Shown piece by piece: positions 35,150 through 46,674 of a stretch of 64,000 bases of DNA (positions are counted from its first letter, which is position 1; every line of letters starts with the position of its first letter). The notes beneath the pieces were generated by a model. It did not search any database and was not told the DNA's origin. It saw only the letters and a program-made list of their open reading frames with translations. A program made the translations under genes and the position numbers. The DNA is from Aporrectodea caliginosa. Its lineage: Eukaryota; Annelida; Clitellata; Crassiclitellata; Lumbricidae. The stretch spans positions 180,001-244,000 of the forward strand of contig JACEVL010000999.1 of the NCBI GenBank assembly GCA_020284085.1. The letters run 5' to 3'.

Positions 35150-35600
35150 AGAAGATGTCAATTCAAATGCCACGGAAGCCTTGAAAACCCGGTCGACTGC
35201 CATTCTTGGACTTGGATGTTGCTGAAGGACGGTGTCACCAGTGTTTCATTGAGTGGCATAAAGAGAAAAAATACAGGATACCACAACTTTAGTTGCGCTA
35301 GCTCCCTCCGAAAAAGAAGATCAAGCAACTGCCAGAGAAGCCTTGAGAAGGTGTCGACTGCCATTCTTGGACTTGGATGTTGCTGAAGGACGGTGTCACC
35401 AGTGTTTCATTGAGTGGCATAAAGAGAAAAAATACAGGATACCACAACCAGAGAAGGTGTCGACTGCCATGCTTGGACTCGGATGTTGTTGAAGGACGGT
35501 GTCACTCAGCGAACGACATTGAGTGATATAAACAGAAAAAATACAGGATACCACAACTTTAGTTGCGCTAGCTCCCTCCGAAAAAGAAGATGTTGATGAC
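35150..35600. repeat. Tandem repeat with 'gtcgactgccattcttggac' unit
   Basis: Three copies of the segment 'gtcgactgcca' to 'acaggataccacaac' start at 35192, 35353 and 35459. 'gctagctccctccgaaaaag' accompanies two of them. Unit lengths differ, showing unequal expansion. Confidence 0.85.
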
Positions 35601-35797
35601 GTTATTGACGTGTTGAAATAAACAAGGTGGTCTGCCTGAATAAATGGTATATTATGCTCGGCCATGAATGCAACCAGAAGGAGTTCGGCTTTGGCCAATT
35701 GTTCTCTTAACGAATATGCCTTGAAAATTACAAGGAACGTCTTGATATTTGTCATGTGTTTTCTTAACTCCAAATTCATGGCATATTTTTGTGTCAT
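35396..35797 (-). pseudogene. Transposon-like coding relic (AEHNIPF motif)
   Basis: The minus-strand frame contains KAELLLVAFMAEHNIPFIQADHL. I recall the A-E-...-F-x-AEHN-L/I-P-F-x-x-A-D-H pattern from hAT-like transposon proteins of animals. Downstream residues run into the tandem repeat. Too short to classify firmly. Confidence 0.45.
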
Positions 35798-36063
35798 TTT
35801 GTGTGCTGAATACTGCTAATAGCGACGATTTGTTGATATTCGACAGACTAAAGTCATATACCTTGAATTTGACTATGTTACTGTCTTCAAAATCTGCTTC
35901 AATCTAGTCCTTGAGCTCCGGATCCTGATGCAAATTGTTATTAAATGGCTGCTGATACCATGATTTAGATTTTTTGTAGGCGGATCTGTTGAACTAGTAG
36001 CACTACCACTGCTGCTACTACGTTTGCTGACATTGTTTTTCTTTTTCACAGTCGAACTGGAAT

Positions 36064-36067
<4 letters not shown>

Positions 36068-36101
<34 letters not shown>

Positions 36102-36164
36102 TACATATATATATATATATATATGTATTCGTTTAATTGAGAAAAACAACATATATATATATAT

Positions 36165-36207
<43 letters not shown>

Positions 36208-36215
36208 TCGTTTAA
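36068..36215. repeat. (AT)n arrays with duplicated spacer
   Basis: Two AT blocks, each followed by 'gtattcgtttaattgagaaa', indicating a duplicated block. Confidence 0.9.
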
Positions 36216-36847
36216 TTGAGAAAAACAATCTGACTAAAAAAACGCAGAAATGCTAACATGTGTGATAATGGATAATTAAAGTTCATTAGAAGATTTTAGA
36301 ATAAACTAGTAAATATTTTATATAATGATCTGGGAATAAATTGAGAGTTGTCCTTGGGTGGGAGAATATGATTATATGATTGTGTGCTCTAAGTCTTAAT
36401 TGGTGAGAGGAGAGGGGTCGGAGTGAAGGTAGGAGTTGGTGAAATAGGCCTACATGCTTGGGGTTGTGTAATATGGAGAAAAGGAGTTTCGCATCGGCTA
36501 TATTGGCAAGTTCAGAGACTGTTGCTTCTATCACACATTTAAATGTTGTTAATTTGTTTTAATTTTTAAAGTAAAACAACACTAGTAGAATAGTAGATAA
36601 ATAAAATATTTTAGACTTTAGTTTTATAAAGCGCAAGAGTTTACTTCAGAAAAAGTGCAATCTGATTTTAGAGATATATTTTTATATCTAACATAGACCA
36701 TGCTGCATAAATATTATGTCTTTTATTGACCTCGATCATCGAGACCGTAATGGACAATCTTTAATCTTTGTTTCATTTTGCTAGCACTGGAATTGTATGC
36801 GATTTTAATTGATTATATTTTGGTGACAAAACTTGAATTTTTACATG

Positions 36848-36892
36848 AAAGAGCAGGCGGTCGAGCTTAACAGAGAAGAGTCAGACGTTTGA
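36848..36892 (+). pseudogene. Stranded ancestral C-terminal codons of gene B
   Basis: Fifteen codons read KEQAVELNREESDV and stop, matching the end of gene C (KEGNLPIEHNREQSDV stop). The downstream sequence also matches gene C's 3' flank. They are cut off from gene B by the 2.6 kb insertion. If transcripts were to splice across the insertion they could still be used; GTAAGT at 34254-34259 is a candidate donor, but the acceptor-like CAG at 36855 does not restore this frame. Confidence 0.75.
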
Positions 36893-37142
36893 GAAAGAGC
36901 ACGGCGGCTTATCTAACGAAAATAAGCTTACTTTTAGTACCACTTTGCAAATTCCACTAGGCTAAATCGTTCAAACGATAATCGAGAGATCAAAGGCTGT
37001 ACAGAAACTGTAACTGCACTTGAAGTTGACCTATAAGTAAAAACGCAGTCCGTGGCGAATTACAATTAAGTAGTCACTTAGGCCTGATTAATTATTTTAT
37101 TAACAAACTGCTTTGTAGTTGTAATAGAGAAACTTAATTAAC

Positions 37143-37455
37143 TCCGCTGTCTTCACTGGCCAAAAAAGCATAAAATGTCCTATGCTTATGCAAGACAATC
37201 GATGAGACAAGGATAAGACTTTGATAATATTCTAGAACAATAAACTTACCTAATGTGTTTGTATGGCTTTCCAATCTAGAAAATGACTATCGTCAATTAA
37301 AGTAGGCCTATTTGCTGTAAAGCTACTAGTGTAATAGGTTGGTCAATTCAACAAGAGACATTTGAGGTTGACATTCAGCGACATTCAGCGACTTCAGCGA
37401 TTTCACATAAACGGAGATGTCTTTCTTAGTATGAAGTATTATGTAAGCCGGTTCC
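37143..37455. other. Intergenic after the first duplicate
   Basis: No gene recognised. Confidence 0.5.
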
Positions 37456-37896
37456 GCGACAACTCGTCTACAGAGCTTTCGTCTACAGACATTTCGCCTA
37501 CAAATGTATGTTAATCCATTAGGGCTAATCAACAGATATAGTTTCTTATAGTTTCGCTAAAACGTGATAAATATTCTAAGGAACCCAGCTTCTAATTACT
37601 GAAAAGATTTTTTTCATCAATCCAAATTCGATTGAATGAAAACTTAGTTACATCCATCCATCCAGCTTGGTATCCAGCTTCTATTTACGGGGAAAATTAT
37701 TTCGATCAATCCAGCTTATATTTCAATACAGGAATGTTTTCATCAATCCCAATTCCATTTAGGGAAAGAGTTTTTTCATCAATCCAGCTTCCATTTTAAA
37801 GTGACAATATCAAATAACTTCGTAGACGAAATGCCTGTCGGCGAAATGTCTGTGGACGAAGTGTCGTAGACGAAAAGTCTGCAGACGAATTGTCGT
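37456..37896. mobile_element. Foldback MITE with TTCGTCTACAGAC subrepeats
   Basis: The left end (37456-37501) has cgacaactcgtctacag and ttcgtctacagacatttcg. The right end (37817-37896) is its complement with three to four such units. The middle (37575-37800) is a degenerate tandem of 'ttttttcatcaatccagctt' phrases. No ORF and no clean target duplication were found. Confidence 0.65.
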
Positions 37897-38590
37897 GACA
37901 CCCTGCAGGCCCTATCCTATTAGTAAAACGAGACAAAATGATGCATGCACTACTATTGTCTGACAGGTTGTTTTTCATGTTCTTGTTTTTGTGCTACGAA
38001 TGTTTGGTGAATTAAAGATCGATAATATTGAAATACACTGTTTTCTCATATTAATATAAAGACACATTTTTTTGCTTAGATGACTGGATTCAGATTTATG
38101 GGAAAAACTGTAACATTTGGTCCAAAGCAAAACATTCTCCGTTGATACATGAATATATTTTAGGCATGCAACCAAGACCTGTCATTCACTATATCATAGG
38201 CCCCCTATGTCATTATAATAATATTCGTGTTTATTAATTCCAGCTGAGAATCCGCAGTACAATTACAAGTCATAATACTTGTTTAACAGAATCTGATGAT
38301 AGGTCAACAAGTTAAACAGGAGTCGAATGTAACTGTATGGCAGCTTGCAAGGCGTCCATCTTTCCTACTATTCATTTTACAGTCGCCACATAGGGAGTTT
38401 TAGGCCCTTTACTGGGGTAACGGGTATAGATCCAGCTTCCGGCTTGATGTTCCGCTCTTCACGCCAGAGTGTTGCCATTGTATCCCCACCCCTGTAGAGT
38501 TTAATTGTCTCTAGGTCGATCTAATTGCGAAGCCACTTAAATCGCTGGCCAACTTGGATTTGCAGACCTACAGATTTACTTGAGGTCAAG
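37897..38590. other. Intergenic, nothing recognised
   Basis: No gene recognised. Confidence 0.5.
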
Positions 38591-38591
38591 T

Positions 38592-38656
<65 letters not shown>

Positions 38657-38685
38657 CACACACACACACATACACGCACACAGAC
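38591..38685. repeat. (CA)n microsatellite
   Basis: About 95 bp of CA dinucleotides with two CG interruptions. Confidence 0.97.
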
Positions 38686-40949
38686 ACAACATACAATGCT
38701 TCTTTTTCGAATTCTCTGTGGGAAAATAACAGCCTGATTTCATATAATTATGATGTTCAGACTTGATCGGATACCTGGAATAAATAGCAGCGTCTATCAC
38801 CAAAAGACTAATGAAGTAAATCTTCTTTTTCAATTTCAACCTAACCCATTCCACGCCATTTCATAACATTAAAGCCAAGTCTCATAAAGAGCAAATAGCC
38901 TACACGTATATAAGAGGAATGCTCACAAATAAAGTTAATCAGATTTATTCATAAGAGAACAAAATAATGTTCAGTTGGCTGGTGTTCATTTTTTAGGTCT
39001 TTTGAACCTCTGCTCAGGTCTTGTTTTAACTCCAATACAACGAGCAGAAATAAAAACTATAGCGATACACGAGGGTCGAGGGTAGGCCTACGATAGAATA
39101 TATTCTACACGAGTCTTCACTATAACTAAGGCCCACACATTTAGTGCGCTTCGACGTTCGAATAGGTATTGAAAAGACATAAATTAAGGCAATGCATCCC
39201 TCGTGAAAAGGATGATAAGATAAACTGATAGGCCGACTTATGTGGTCTCGAGACTCATCCTCGTTCCTGGAGCCTCGATCTCGAGGCGTCTCAAGATAGG
39301 TTTTTTTGATGTCTCGGTTTCGGAACTTATTGTCTCGGTCTCGCGGTCATTTTTTACTTTCTGGAAACTGTCTTGAAGCGAAAGTCTTGTTCTCTTGTAA
39401 AAGCTGTCTCCGTAGTTCTCGTGCAAACTGTCTTTTGTTTTGTCAGATTATGATCATATTTGTAACTCTGAAAAGCCTTCTGTGGTGTAATTAATGCCAC
39501 TGTTGTTGAATACCTGGACACAATTTGTACACCAACCTCTACTACTACTATTGTATACGGACGATCTCAACTGCGAAGAGTTGGCTCCTCAGATAAACAC
39601 TGTGCACAATCAAGAAGGTGCAAATGAATGCTTAAATAAATACTTTGCGACATTATGATAAACACTTAAAAGCCTCAATTGATTTCATACAGCTTTCCAA
39701 ATTGATTTTGTTTCTTGGTTACTTAGGAGACACTCTCACTCCGGAGTGAAACAGTTAAAGCGTTGTCCTTTTTTCGGCTTTCTGTGTCCTATCCATTGGG
39801 CTATCCATGTAGGCCTATCTGACAACCCTAGCGTTGGTCGAATTCAAGTTGAAGCGACAATTTATAATAAAACGGCACTTCTTATATATCGTTCGCTCTG
39901 TATTATTTCGCTGTCTCATTATCTCAATACTCCTGATTGTCTCCACCTGTATCTTGACCTGTGCATTGTGGAACATTGTGTATAGGCCTATTCTCTTGGA
40001 AGGCATTCTTTTAGAATATCCTTCTATTGTAGAAGGCATTTCAGTGTATGAGGGAACAATTTGAGCTCTCATCGTTGCCGAGATTATGAGTCCAGGAAGT
40101 GCCAGCTAACTGCAGAGCACAGTTATCAGCACTCGGCAGACCGAATGGCTGATTAGGGAATTCGTGCAGAGGTCCTTCAACTATCGAGTCACATCCTGTT
40201 AGATCTGTTCCGATCAGATTTCAAATTCCTTTCAGCTACCACGAACTCATCACGTGAGTATGATTTTGAATTTACATTGTACACCCAACGCCGCCCTGGA
40301 GCTAGTACAGGGTGTTTCGCCAATTGATCAATGCAAGTGAAACTTTTGGTAAAATTGGCTGAGATTCCATGGGCGCCAATGCAGGGGCGGAGACCTAGGG
40401 GGACAGAGGGAGACGGTCCCCCCCAACTTGAGGTGGAGGGACGGAGATGTCTATATCCCCCAATATTTCTGAAATATTTCATGAATATAATAAATTTCTA
40501 CAGTTCTTTCCTCTGTTTATACTTTTGGTGATCTCGGACGGCGCAGCAAAACTAAACTTGAACTCACAATGTATACATTAGTAACATGAAAAAACTTGTT
40601 ATGGCTACAAAAGGGGGCCATGAAGAGATCTTAGATCCTGCTAAATAGGGACACCTAATTACTAAGTCATGTTGTACAATGAGTGATGGCAGCAAATTAG
40701 GTTCTCCGTCATGTTCTAAAATAGCTGGATGAGTGGAGTCCATAAAAGTACTAAGTTCCATATAATAATATATTGTTATACTAAATAAACCTTTACTAAC
40801 AATCACATGAAAAGGAAAGAAGAGAACACCTAAGAGGAAAGGCCTTCAACAATGAACAGTTAGTGGCCTGATCGGCTAGTTATGTCTTTCATCAATGATA
40901 TTATTACAGCAGGATAAGTGACGTCTGTAAGAGTAAAACATAGCATCTA
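38686..40949. other. Intergenic, nothing firmly recognised
   Basis: A patch with repeated 'gtctcg' words lies at 39240-39430. A single hAT-like end ('caggggcggagacctaggg') is at 40382 with no partner found. No gene seen. Confidence 0.45.
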
Positions 40950-41147
40950 CACTGTGCCCCATAAAAAAACACACCAAAAAACTTTTCAAAAATCTTCTAT
41001 AAAACTAAGCCAATTGTAATAAAAGTTTGTACGTTGTTTCTTAAATAATTTTGCCACAAAATATTTCACATTTTACTTACTCACAGAAGTGGTTGCTGTT
41101 AGAGGCAGTGACGCAGACTAGGCGACTAGGCGTGTTTGGAAACATAT

Positions 41148-41559
41148 CAAGGACCAATATACACAGGACTGGAATCTCCTTATGTAAGCGCGTTGGAGAG
41201 AAAATGGCGGCTCATGGAGCCTGGCCACCTAGCGACAAAGGCGTAGAACCTCGTGTTTACCATGCTAAACGCCTATCTCCGTAGTTTAGATTATTTAACT
41301 GAAAGTCATTAAAAATATCTTTACATTTATTATTATTTACCTTTCTTCGTTCCTTAGAAACTGAAATAAAAATAATTCTGATTTGTTTTCCTCAAATTCG
41401 TGCAATTAATCGCTGAACAACACATCGGGTTCACCATGCATTTTTACGTCCAAAGACGCTCCTTACACCCGCATCGCCAGGTGGCGCCAGGCTCGTTGCC
41501 TTAAACCGGAAGTACACGATATTATCGCGAGTAACCAGTCCTTTAATATAGAGTCCTTG
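41148..41559. mobile_element. MITE nested in the mariner leader, 9-10 bp target duplication
   Basis: GGAAACATAT occurs at 41138-41147 and again at 41559-41568 (overlapping the element's last base; GAAACATAT is the non-overlapping 9 bp). The ends are CAAGGACC and GTCCTTG. The first and last 130 bp are imperfect inverted copies: 'aggactgg', 'gagcctggc' and 'ccacct-gcga' occur in mirrored order. A 9-10 bp duplication points to a Mutator-like family, which is inference. No ORF. Confidence 0.75.
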
Positions 41560-41596
41560 GAAACATATAAACAGAGATTAGTAACTTAGAGTTAAA

Positions 41597-42673
41597 ATGG
41601 TTTTCAGCAGCGAAGATAAAATTTTTATTAAGAATTTAGTATTGTTGAAGGGTTACAGTAGTCGTCGGTTGATAAAAGAGTTCCCGCAGAAGGGTTGGAA
41701 TAAAAATGGCCTCGATGTACTGCTGCGAAAGATTCGAAAAACGGCCAGCGTGGATCGTCAGCCCGGCAGCGGACGACCACGTTCGGTGCGCACACCAGAG
41801 AACATTGATGCAGTAAACGATCTTGTGCTAAGCCAGGAGGGCGCACCACAAACTCACAGAACAACTCGCCAGATTCAAAGAGAAATTGGAATGAGTAAGG
41901 GAACAGTGTATAGAGTAATACATGATGACCTTCAGCTGAAGTGTCTGAAAAACGCCGTGCCCAACTGTTATCAACATGCAACACAGATTCACGCCTGGAA
42001 CGATGCAAGCAACTTCTTAGGAAGTTTCCCGAGCATATAGTCCCTTTCATCTGGTTTAGTGACGAGAAGCTGTTTACAGTGGCGCCTCCAATCAACGCTC
42101 AGAACGATCGTCTCTACGTATCCACGACAACACTGAAGCGCAACGTTGACGCCAATCGCCTACTGCGGACCCGCCCGACTTTCAGCCGCTCACTGATGGT
42201 CTCCGTCGCCGTCTCGAAGCTCGGGTGCACGGAATTGTTCTTCGTGGAACCTGGGGTGAAGGTCAACGGCGAATATTACAGGAATATCCTGTTGATGGAG
42301 CAGATGTTGCCAGCGATCAGAGGGATGTCAAGCGACTTATTCATTCTCCAGCAGGACAGCGCCCCAGCACATCGCGCAAAGGACACCATTGCGTTGCTGC
42401 GACGTGAAACACCAAGCTTCATTGGACCGGAACTCTGGCCAGCAAACTAACCAGACCTCAATCCCGTTGACTACAGAATTTGGGGTCTAATACAGGAACG
42501 CGTCTACCAGACAGCAATACGGGACATCGACGAGTTGAAGGATCGCCTCATCGTTGTGTGGGCACAGTTGAAGCAGAGTGCATGTCATTGACAAAGCTAT
42601 TGAACAGTGGCGGCCAACGCTGAGGGCCTGCGTTCAAGTGAAGGGACATCACTTCGAACATCTTCTTAAATGA
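41597..42673 (+). pseudogene. Mariner DD37D transposase, disrupted
   Basis: The N-terminal half has a helix-turn-helix pattern (GYSSRRLIKEFPQKGWNKNG) and GSGRPRSVRTPENI. Catalytic acids are the Asp of WFSDEK (42061), the Asp of QQDSAPAH (42355) and the Asp of PDLNPVDY (42469). The second and third are separated by 37 residues, i.e. DD37D (maT-like). The frame slips near 41950 (an A-run), an in-frame TAA lies at 42448, and another slip near 42585 is needed to reach the usual HFEHLLK end at 42671-42673. All three catalytic acids remain, but the gene cannot make a full protein. Confidence 0.88.
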
Positions 42674-42750
42674 AACATTACTTTTTCTTATTTAACATTA
42701 GACTTACATGCGTTTCATGACAAAGTTTTTTGGTGGTTTTTTGTTTTTTT

Positions 42751-42930
42751 TATGGGGCACAGTGTATATCATATAAACCTGTCAACCATGGTTTATGTAC
42801 CATTATTTTGTCAAATATTTCTGCTAATTTCTGTGTTTTTTTATGGGGCACAGTGTATATCATATAAACCTGTCAACCATGGTTTATATACCATTATTTT
42901 GTCAAATATTTCTGCTAATTGTGTCCTGCT
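42751..42930. repeat. 91-bp tandem duplication across the mariner end
   Basis: 'tatggggcacagtgtatatc' and the following flank start at 42751 and again at 42842. The duplication contains the element's terminal 14 bp plus about 75 bp of host flank. Confidence 0.9.
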
Positions 42931-43592
42931 CAGCAACTTGTTTACCTTAATGGCGTTCTTGGAAATTGAACGTATTTTCTTATTTTTCTAGTTTTTATAA
43001 TAATTTCAATAAATGTCTGGTTTGCTAGTATTCTCTGCAGTCAAACTGAAATACGACTCAAACTACATGTTACATGTAGCTACGAGTTACAGCTGGTTCC
43101 TATCAGCACTCAAATAATAGAGCAATTTTGTTCAGATGACAGCTTAAAATGCTACCATCAGTGTGGAAATTCCAAAAAATTGAAATAGGGGAGTGGGCAC
43201 ATGCCTCTCCCTAAACCCCTCCTCGAAACTTAAACACGACTCCAACTACATGTTAGCTACGAGTGACAGCTGGTTCCTATTGTAACACTTGTTTAATGTT
43301 ATTTAATCAAGTTTAAACAACTTCCAAAAGACCAGATCACGCTCAGTCCATAACCGGAAAAAGTCACCACCAACGACTCATGAGTCCTTCATATCTTACA
43401 TCTCCCCTTTTAAGAATCTTATTAATTCAAAACTCTGTCTTATTAGTTCGAGTGGTAATCACTGAATCGAACAGGGAGCTTGGAAGTTCTGCCACTCCTA
43501 GTTTTCATGCTTGAACGAAGTCCACTTGGTCGGGTAGCTTCAGTGAACCCCCTCTGAGTGTTTGAGTTCGAACAAAGTCCACTTGATTCAAT
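42931..43592. other. Intergenic with a local duplication
   Basis: 'ctacgagt-acagctggttcctat' with flanks occurs at 43079-43103 and 43257-43281. 'gaac-aaagtccacttg' occurs twice near 43515 and 43570. No gene seen. Confidence 0.5.
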
Positions 43593-44061
43593 AATTATTT
43601 ACTTAATTATTTCGTATTTCATGTCATATTTATTTCACGTAGGCTACAATTCAACTAAATAAACTCAAAAGAAATTTATTTCAGAAAATGCACATAGGTT
43701 ATTAGATCCTATTTAAAATTATATAGAAAAGCAACCAAAAATTGATGAGGCGATTTTAGTATATGGAGAAGACTTTGCATCGTAGATGGGGAGATTCTAT
43801 TTAGATTCTATTTCAATGGGGAACACTTCATTCTGAGAGTCTCGGGTGAGACATTATTTCAGTCAGAGGAAGACTCTGTTTCGGGGGAGACCTTATCGTG
43901 ACACCGGCGTTTATTCACAGTTGCCTGTTCCTCCATCTGGAACCCTCTACCTCTTGTTTATGTGGAGAAATCCTCATTTCCTTTTATTTTAAGGTTAGTG
44001 AGTGCAGTAAGTATTGTGTAATAAGGTCATTAGGTACATAGGTGATGAGGTTGTTAAGTAC

Positions 44062-44363
44062 ATTTCGGTTAACTTGGGCGGTTAAGTGGGGTTAACTTTT
44101 GGGCTATTTTAACCGGTTAAGTACATTTCGGTTAACTTGGGCGGTTAACTTTTGGGCTATTTTAACCGAGAAGTACGTGGTCTTTTTGGCGGTTAAGTTT
44201 AGGAGTTAACCAGGCGGTAATATCATGGGTTTTATTGGTAAGGGTTTTCTAGATATTAACCTCTGGTTCTTATGGTAGTAATGGGGGGTTAACTTTTGAT
44301 ATTTAACCATGTGTATTTCATTTCTTAACCGGCCCGTTTTCTTAACCGAAACTCCCTATAAAA
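44062..44363 (+). promoter_or_regulatory. GGTTAA tandem repeats followed by TATA box
   Basis: 'ggttaagtacatttcggtta' plus 'acttgggcggtta' occurs twice (44062 and 44119), among many TTAACC/GGTTAA words. A TATAAAA in GC-rich context (ccctataaaagggg) lies at 44357-44363. This is the layout of a repeat-enhancer plus core promoter, as in LTR U3 regions. Which RNA it would drive is unknown. Confidence 0.45.
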
Positions 44364-45654
44364 GGGGTTCGGTTTACACAGTTAGGAACTTATATTTTGA
44401 GAGAGTCTTCTTGGAGAAATTGATTAAGTTGTTCGTATACTGCCGTAAAAACCAAGAAGACAGTAACTAAAAAAAGATGAATCTGAGAAAAAAGGAAAAG
44501 AAGAAATCTGTTTAATTCAACCAGAAATTAAATTACAATTTTTCTGAATTTTTGCATACAGTTATATTTAAATGAGCTAAATTTTTATCTAAAGTTACTT
44601 TTAATTATATTTATGTAAAAATGGTATAAAAATGAGATACTGTTTTTTTTAGCTTAGTATGTAATTATTTTGACATTGGTTTGCTACTAAGCATGAAAGC
44701 AGTAACTAGAAATGCTATGCTAATTATGGAACTCGGAGTGTATTATTAATGAGATTTTGCAGCGTTATAATATTCTGATTTTTGTTATTATACTCAACGT
44801 TATAATTTTTAATTTTTGTTATATAACCTGCAAGTTAGCAGCAGCTGCTGCAGCAGTGATAATAAGATTCTCAGCATTTAAAATTGGAATATTTTGCCAA
44901 AACTGGAGTCGGTTTTCAGGCTTGAGAGATCAAAATTTAGTAAATAATGGTTACTTTTTGCATGTCTTGATGTTGTACCGGCAGTGGGTTGAACAACTGG
45001 TTTCCTTTTACAAGCAGCTACAAGTGATTTTCATACATTCTTCATTCATTTTTAGCCGATGGGCCGCGGTGAATTTTGTCATACAGCTCCTCTTGCTTGA
45101 ACTTTGCCATGGAGGTTTAACGGCATAGCCTACTCGCTCTGCTTAACTTCCGCTTTCCAAATTTTCCGCCTTTTGGGTGACGCAGATTTCTCTGTTTTCT
45201 CTTACTTTGCTAAGACGAAACCGAATCAACGGGTTCTGAAGGAAGAACAATAGTCTCGGTCGAAGACATGACTATATATACCTGCGGCAGCATTATCGAC
45301 ACACTCGTTCTGAAGACTCGGCTACTGTAACTGTTACAGCTGCAGGAGGCATATAATCAAATTGCAACCAACGGCAAATGTTACTTTTATATTTCTTGGG
45401 ATCATCATTTCCAGATTGCTTCTTTGCGACTGTTTCCTTATATTTTTTGGATCATAGTCACAGGGTCATCGTTTGAAAACCGCTCCTTCTTGTTAACTCT
45501 TTCAGTTGGTTTTTCTTCATTTCTTTTATTTTCTCAGCAAGACTTTTATTAAGGGCTAACTGCCCCATTCTAGTTCCAAGACTTGCTGCTAAAACTCCAC
45601 TACAACAAATTATGTATAATAAGATTAAATAAGGAATTATAAGTGACAACAAGT
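44364..45654. other. Transcribed-side sequence of the 4 kb insertion, no gene recognised
   Basis: A 123-codon frame at 44757-45128 has a hydrophobic start and an Ala run but no recognisable domain. I do not call it a gene. Confidence 0.35.
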
Positions 45655-45661
45655 GACAAAA

Positions 45662-45662
<1 letters not shown>

Positions 45663-45749
<87 letters not shown>

Positions 45750-45890
45750 AACACAACACCGGGGACGATGACCACGAGCCATGCTAGGCGTGATTATTCT
45801 TCGGAATTGCTTTTAGAAGCCTGAGGGATCATTTATACCTCGGGCAATAAAAAAAAAAAAATAATAATAATAATAATAATAATAATAATC

Positions 45891-45976
<86 letters not shown>
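45663..45976. repeat. Two (TAA)n microsatellites
   Basis: (taa)n at 45663-45749 and 45859-45976, separated by 110 bp of unique sequence. Confidence 0.95.
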
Positions 45977-45977
<1 letters not shown>

Positions 45978-46674
45978 TAAAGTTTAATGCCGCCATGTCT
46001 AAAACTATGACATTTGATAGCAATCAAAAAGTAGGAGTTTCAAGAACCAGTACTGTAAAAATATTATGTAGCAATTGGCCATGCAGGACCTAGCCGCATT
46101 AGGCAATGGTGTCATGTTAGTAATTTAATTAGTGCACCGATGCACCTGTAAAATTTGCACAGACAGCAACTTGCTATCTTAGTACAAACAGTAAATATTA
46201 AAATTATGAATTAGGCAGCATATCTTGTGCACAATAAATGCTTTTTATCCAGTTAATATAATTGCTACATTGGAAGTTCTGTACACTCAGGCTACATTTA
46301 CTGTCCAGTAAACCAGTAACACTGCACTATATAACATTTTTGACAGTATAATTATTTTTGCTATCATCGCCCACGCGAAACTGTTCCATCGGATTAGGGA
46401 CTTTCAGTGTTTCAAATTAGGCCTACGAGCTAGACTTAAGTTTTGTTTCATCAACAAATGTATAATTACAAAGCAAGACAATTAAATGTTTGCTTTGATG
46501 TTATTTTATCTTTAAATGACATTGTATGATTCTTAATTAATTGAAATTGTTTCAATTCTGTATTAATATAATCATTATCTTACTGTCCAGTGAGTTACTG
46601 CTTGCTCATGGCGAAAAAAGATAACTAGACATGTGCAATAATTCCGTATACTAAGCAACAACACAGTAAGTTGA
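45977..46674. other. AT-rich sequence in the insertion, nothing recognised
   Basis: No coding or repeat signature seen. Confidence 0.5.

Larger units (their letters stand above)
34283..36847. mobile_element. 2.6 kb insertion that replaced the end of gene B
   Basis: Gene C reads straight through from '...gcacgac' to its Asn-Arg-Glu-rich tail. Gene B diverges at about 34283 and regains similarity only at 36848. The block is AT-rich and holds tandem repeats (35150-35600), AT microsatellites (36068-36215) and a minus-strand transposon-like coding relic (35396-35797). I could not define inverted or long terminal repeats, so its class is open. Confidence 0.7.
25772..37142 (+). repeat. Segmental duplication, copy 1 (contains gene B)
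   Basis: From 'tttacttaattattt' at 25775 to 'aaacttaattaa' at 37131-37142, this segment aligns in direct orientation with 43593-55455. The match covers upstream sequence, the gene and downstream sequence, interrupted by insertions unique to each copy. Insertions private to this copy are the SINE at 27366-27600, hAT element 28970-30058, SINE 30210-30440 and the 2.6 kb block 34283-36847. Confidence 0.85.
40950..42764 (+). mobile_element. Mariner-type (DD37D) transposon, inactive
   Basis: Ends CACTGTGCCCCATAAAAAAA and the complement ending at 42764 are flanked by TA at 40948-40949 and 42765-42766, as expected for Tc1/mariner. The 1815 bp carry one transposase reading frame with several lesions and, in the 5' leader, a nested MITE (41148-41559) that explains the long leader. 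Confidence 0.9.

Noticed and set aside
34254..36855. The 2.6 kb insertion as a proven intron of gene B
   Set aside because: The GTAAGT donor is good, but the nearest CAG acceptor gives a stop within a few codons and lacks a pyrimidine tract; left as a question for transcript data.
40382..40480. Another hAT-type element starting CAGGGGCGGAGACC
   Set aside because: Only one end is visible; no matching inverted end or 8-bp flanks found.
45458..46027. Poly-Tyr, poly-Leu and poly-Ile frames
   Set aside because: Translations of (TAA)n microsatellites.
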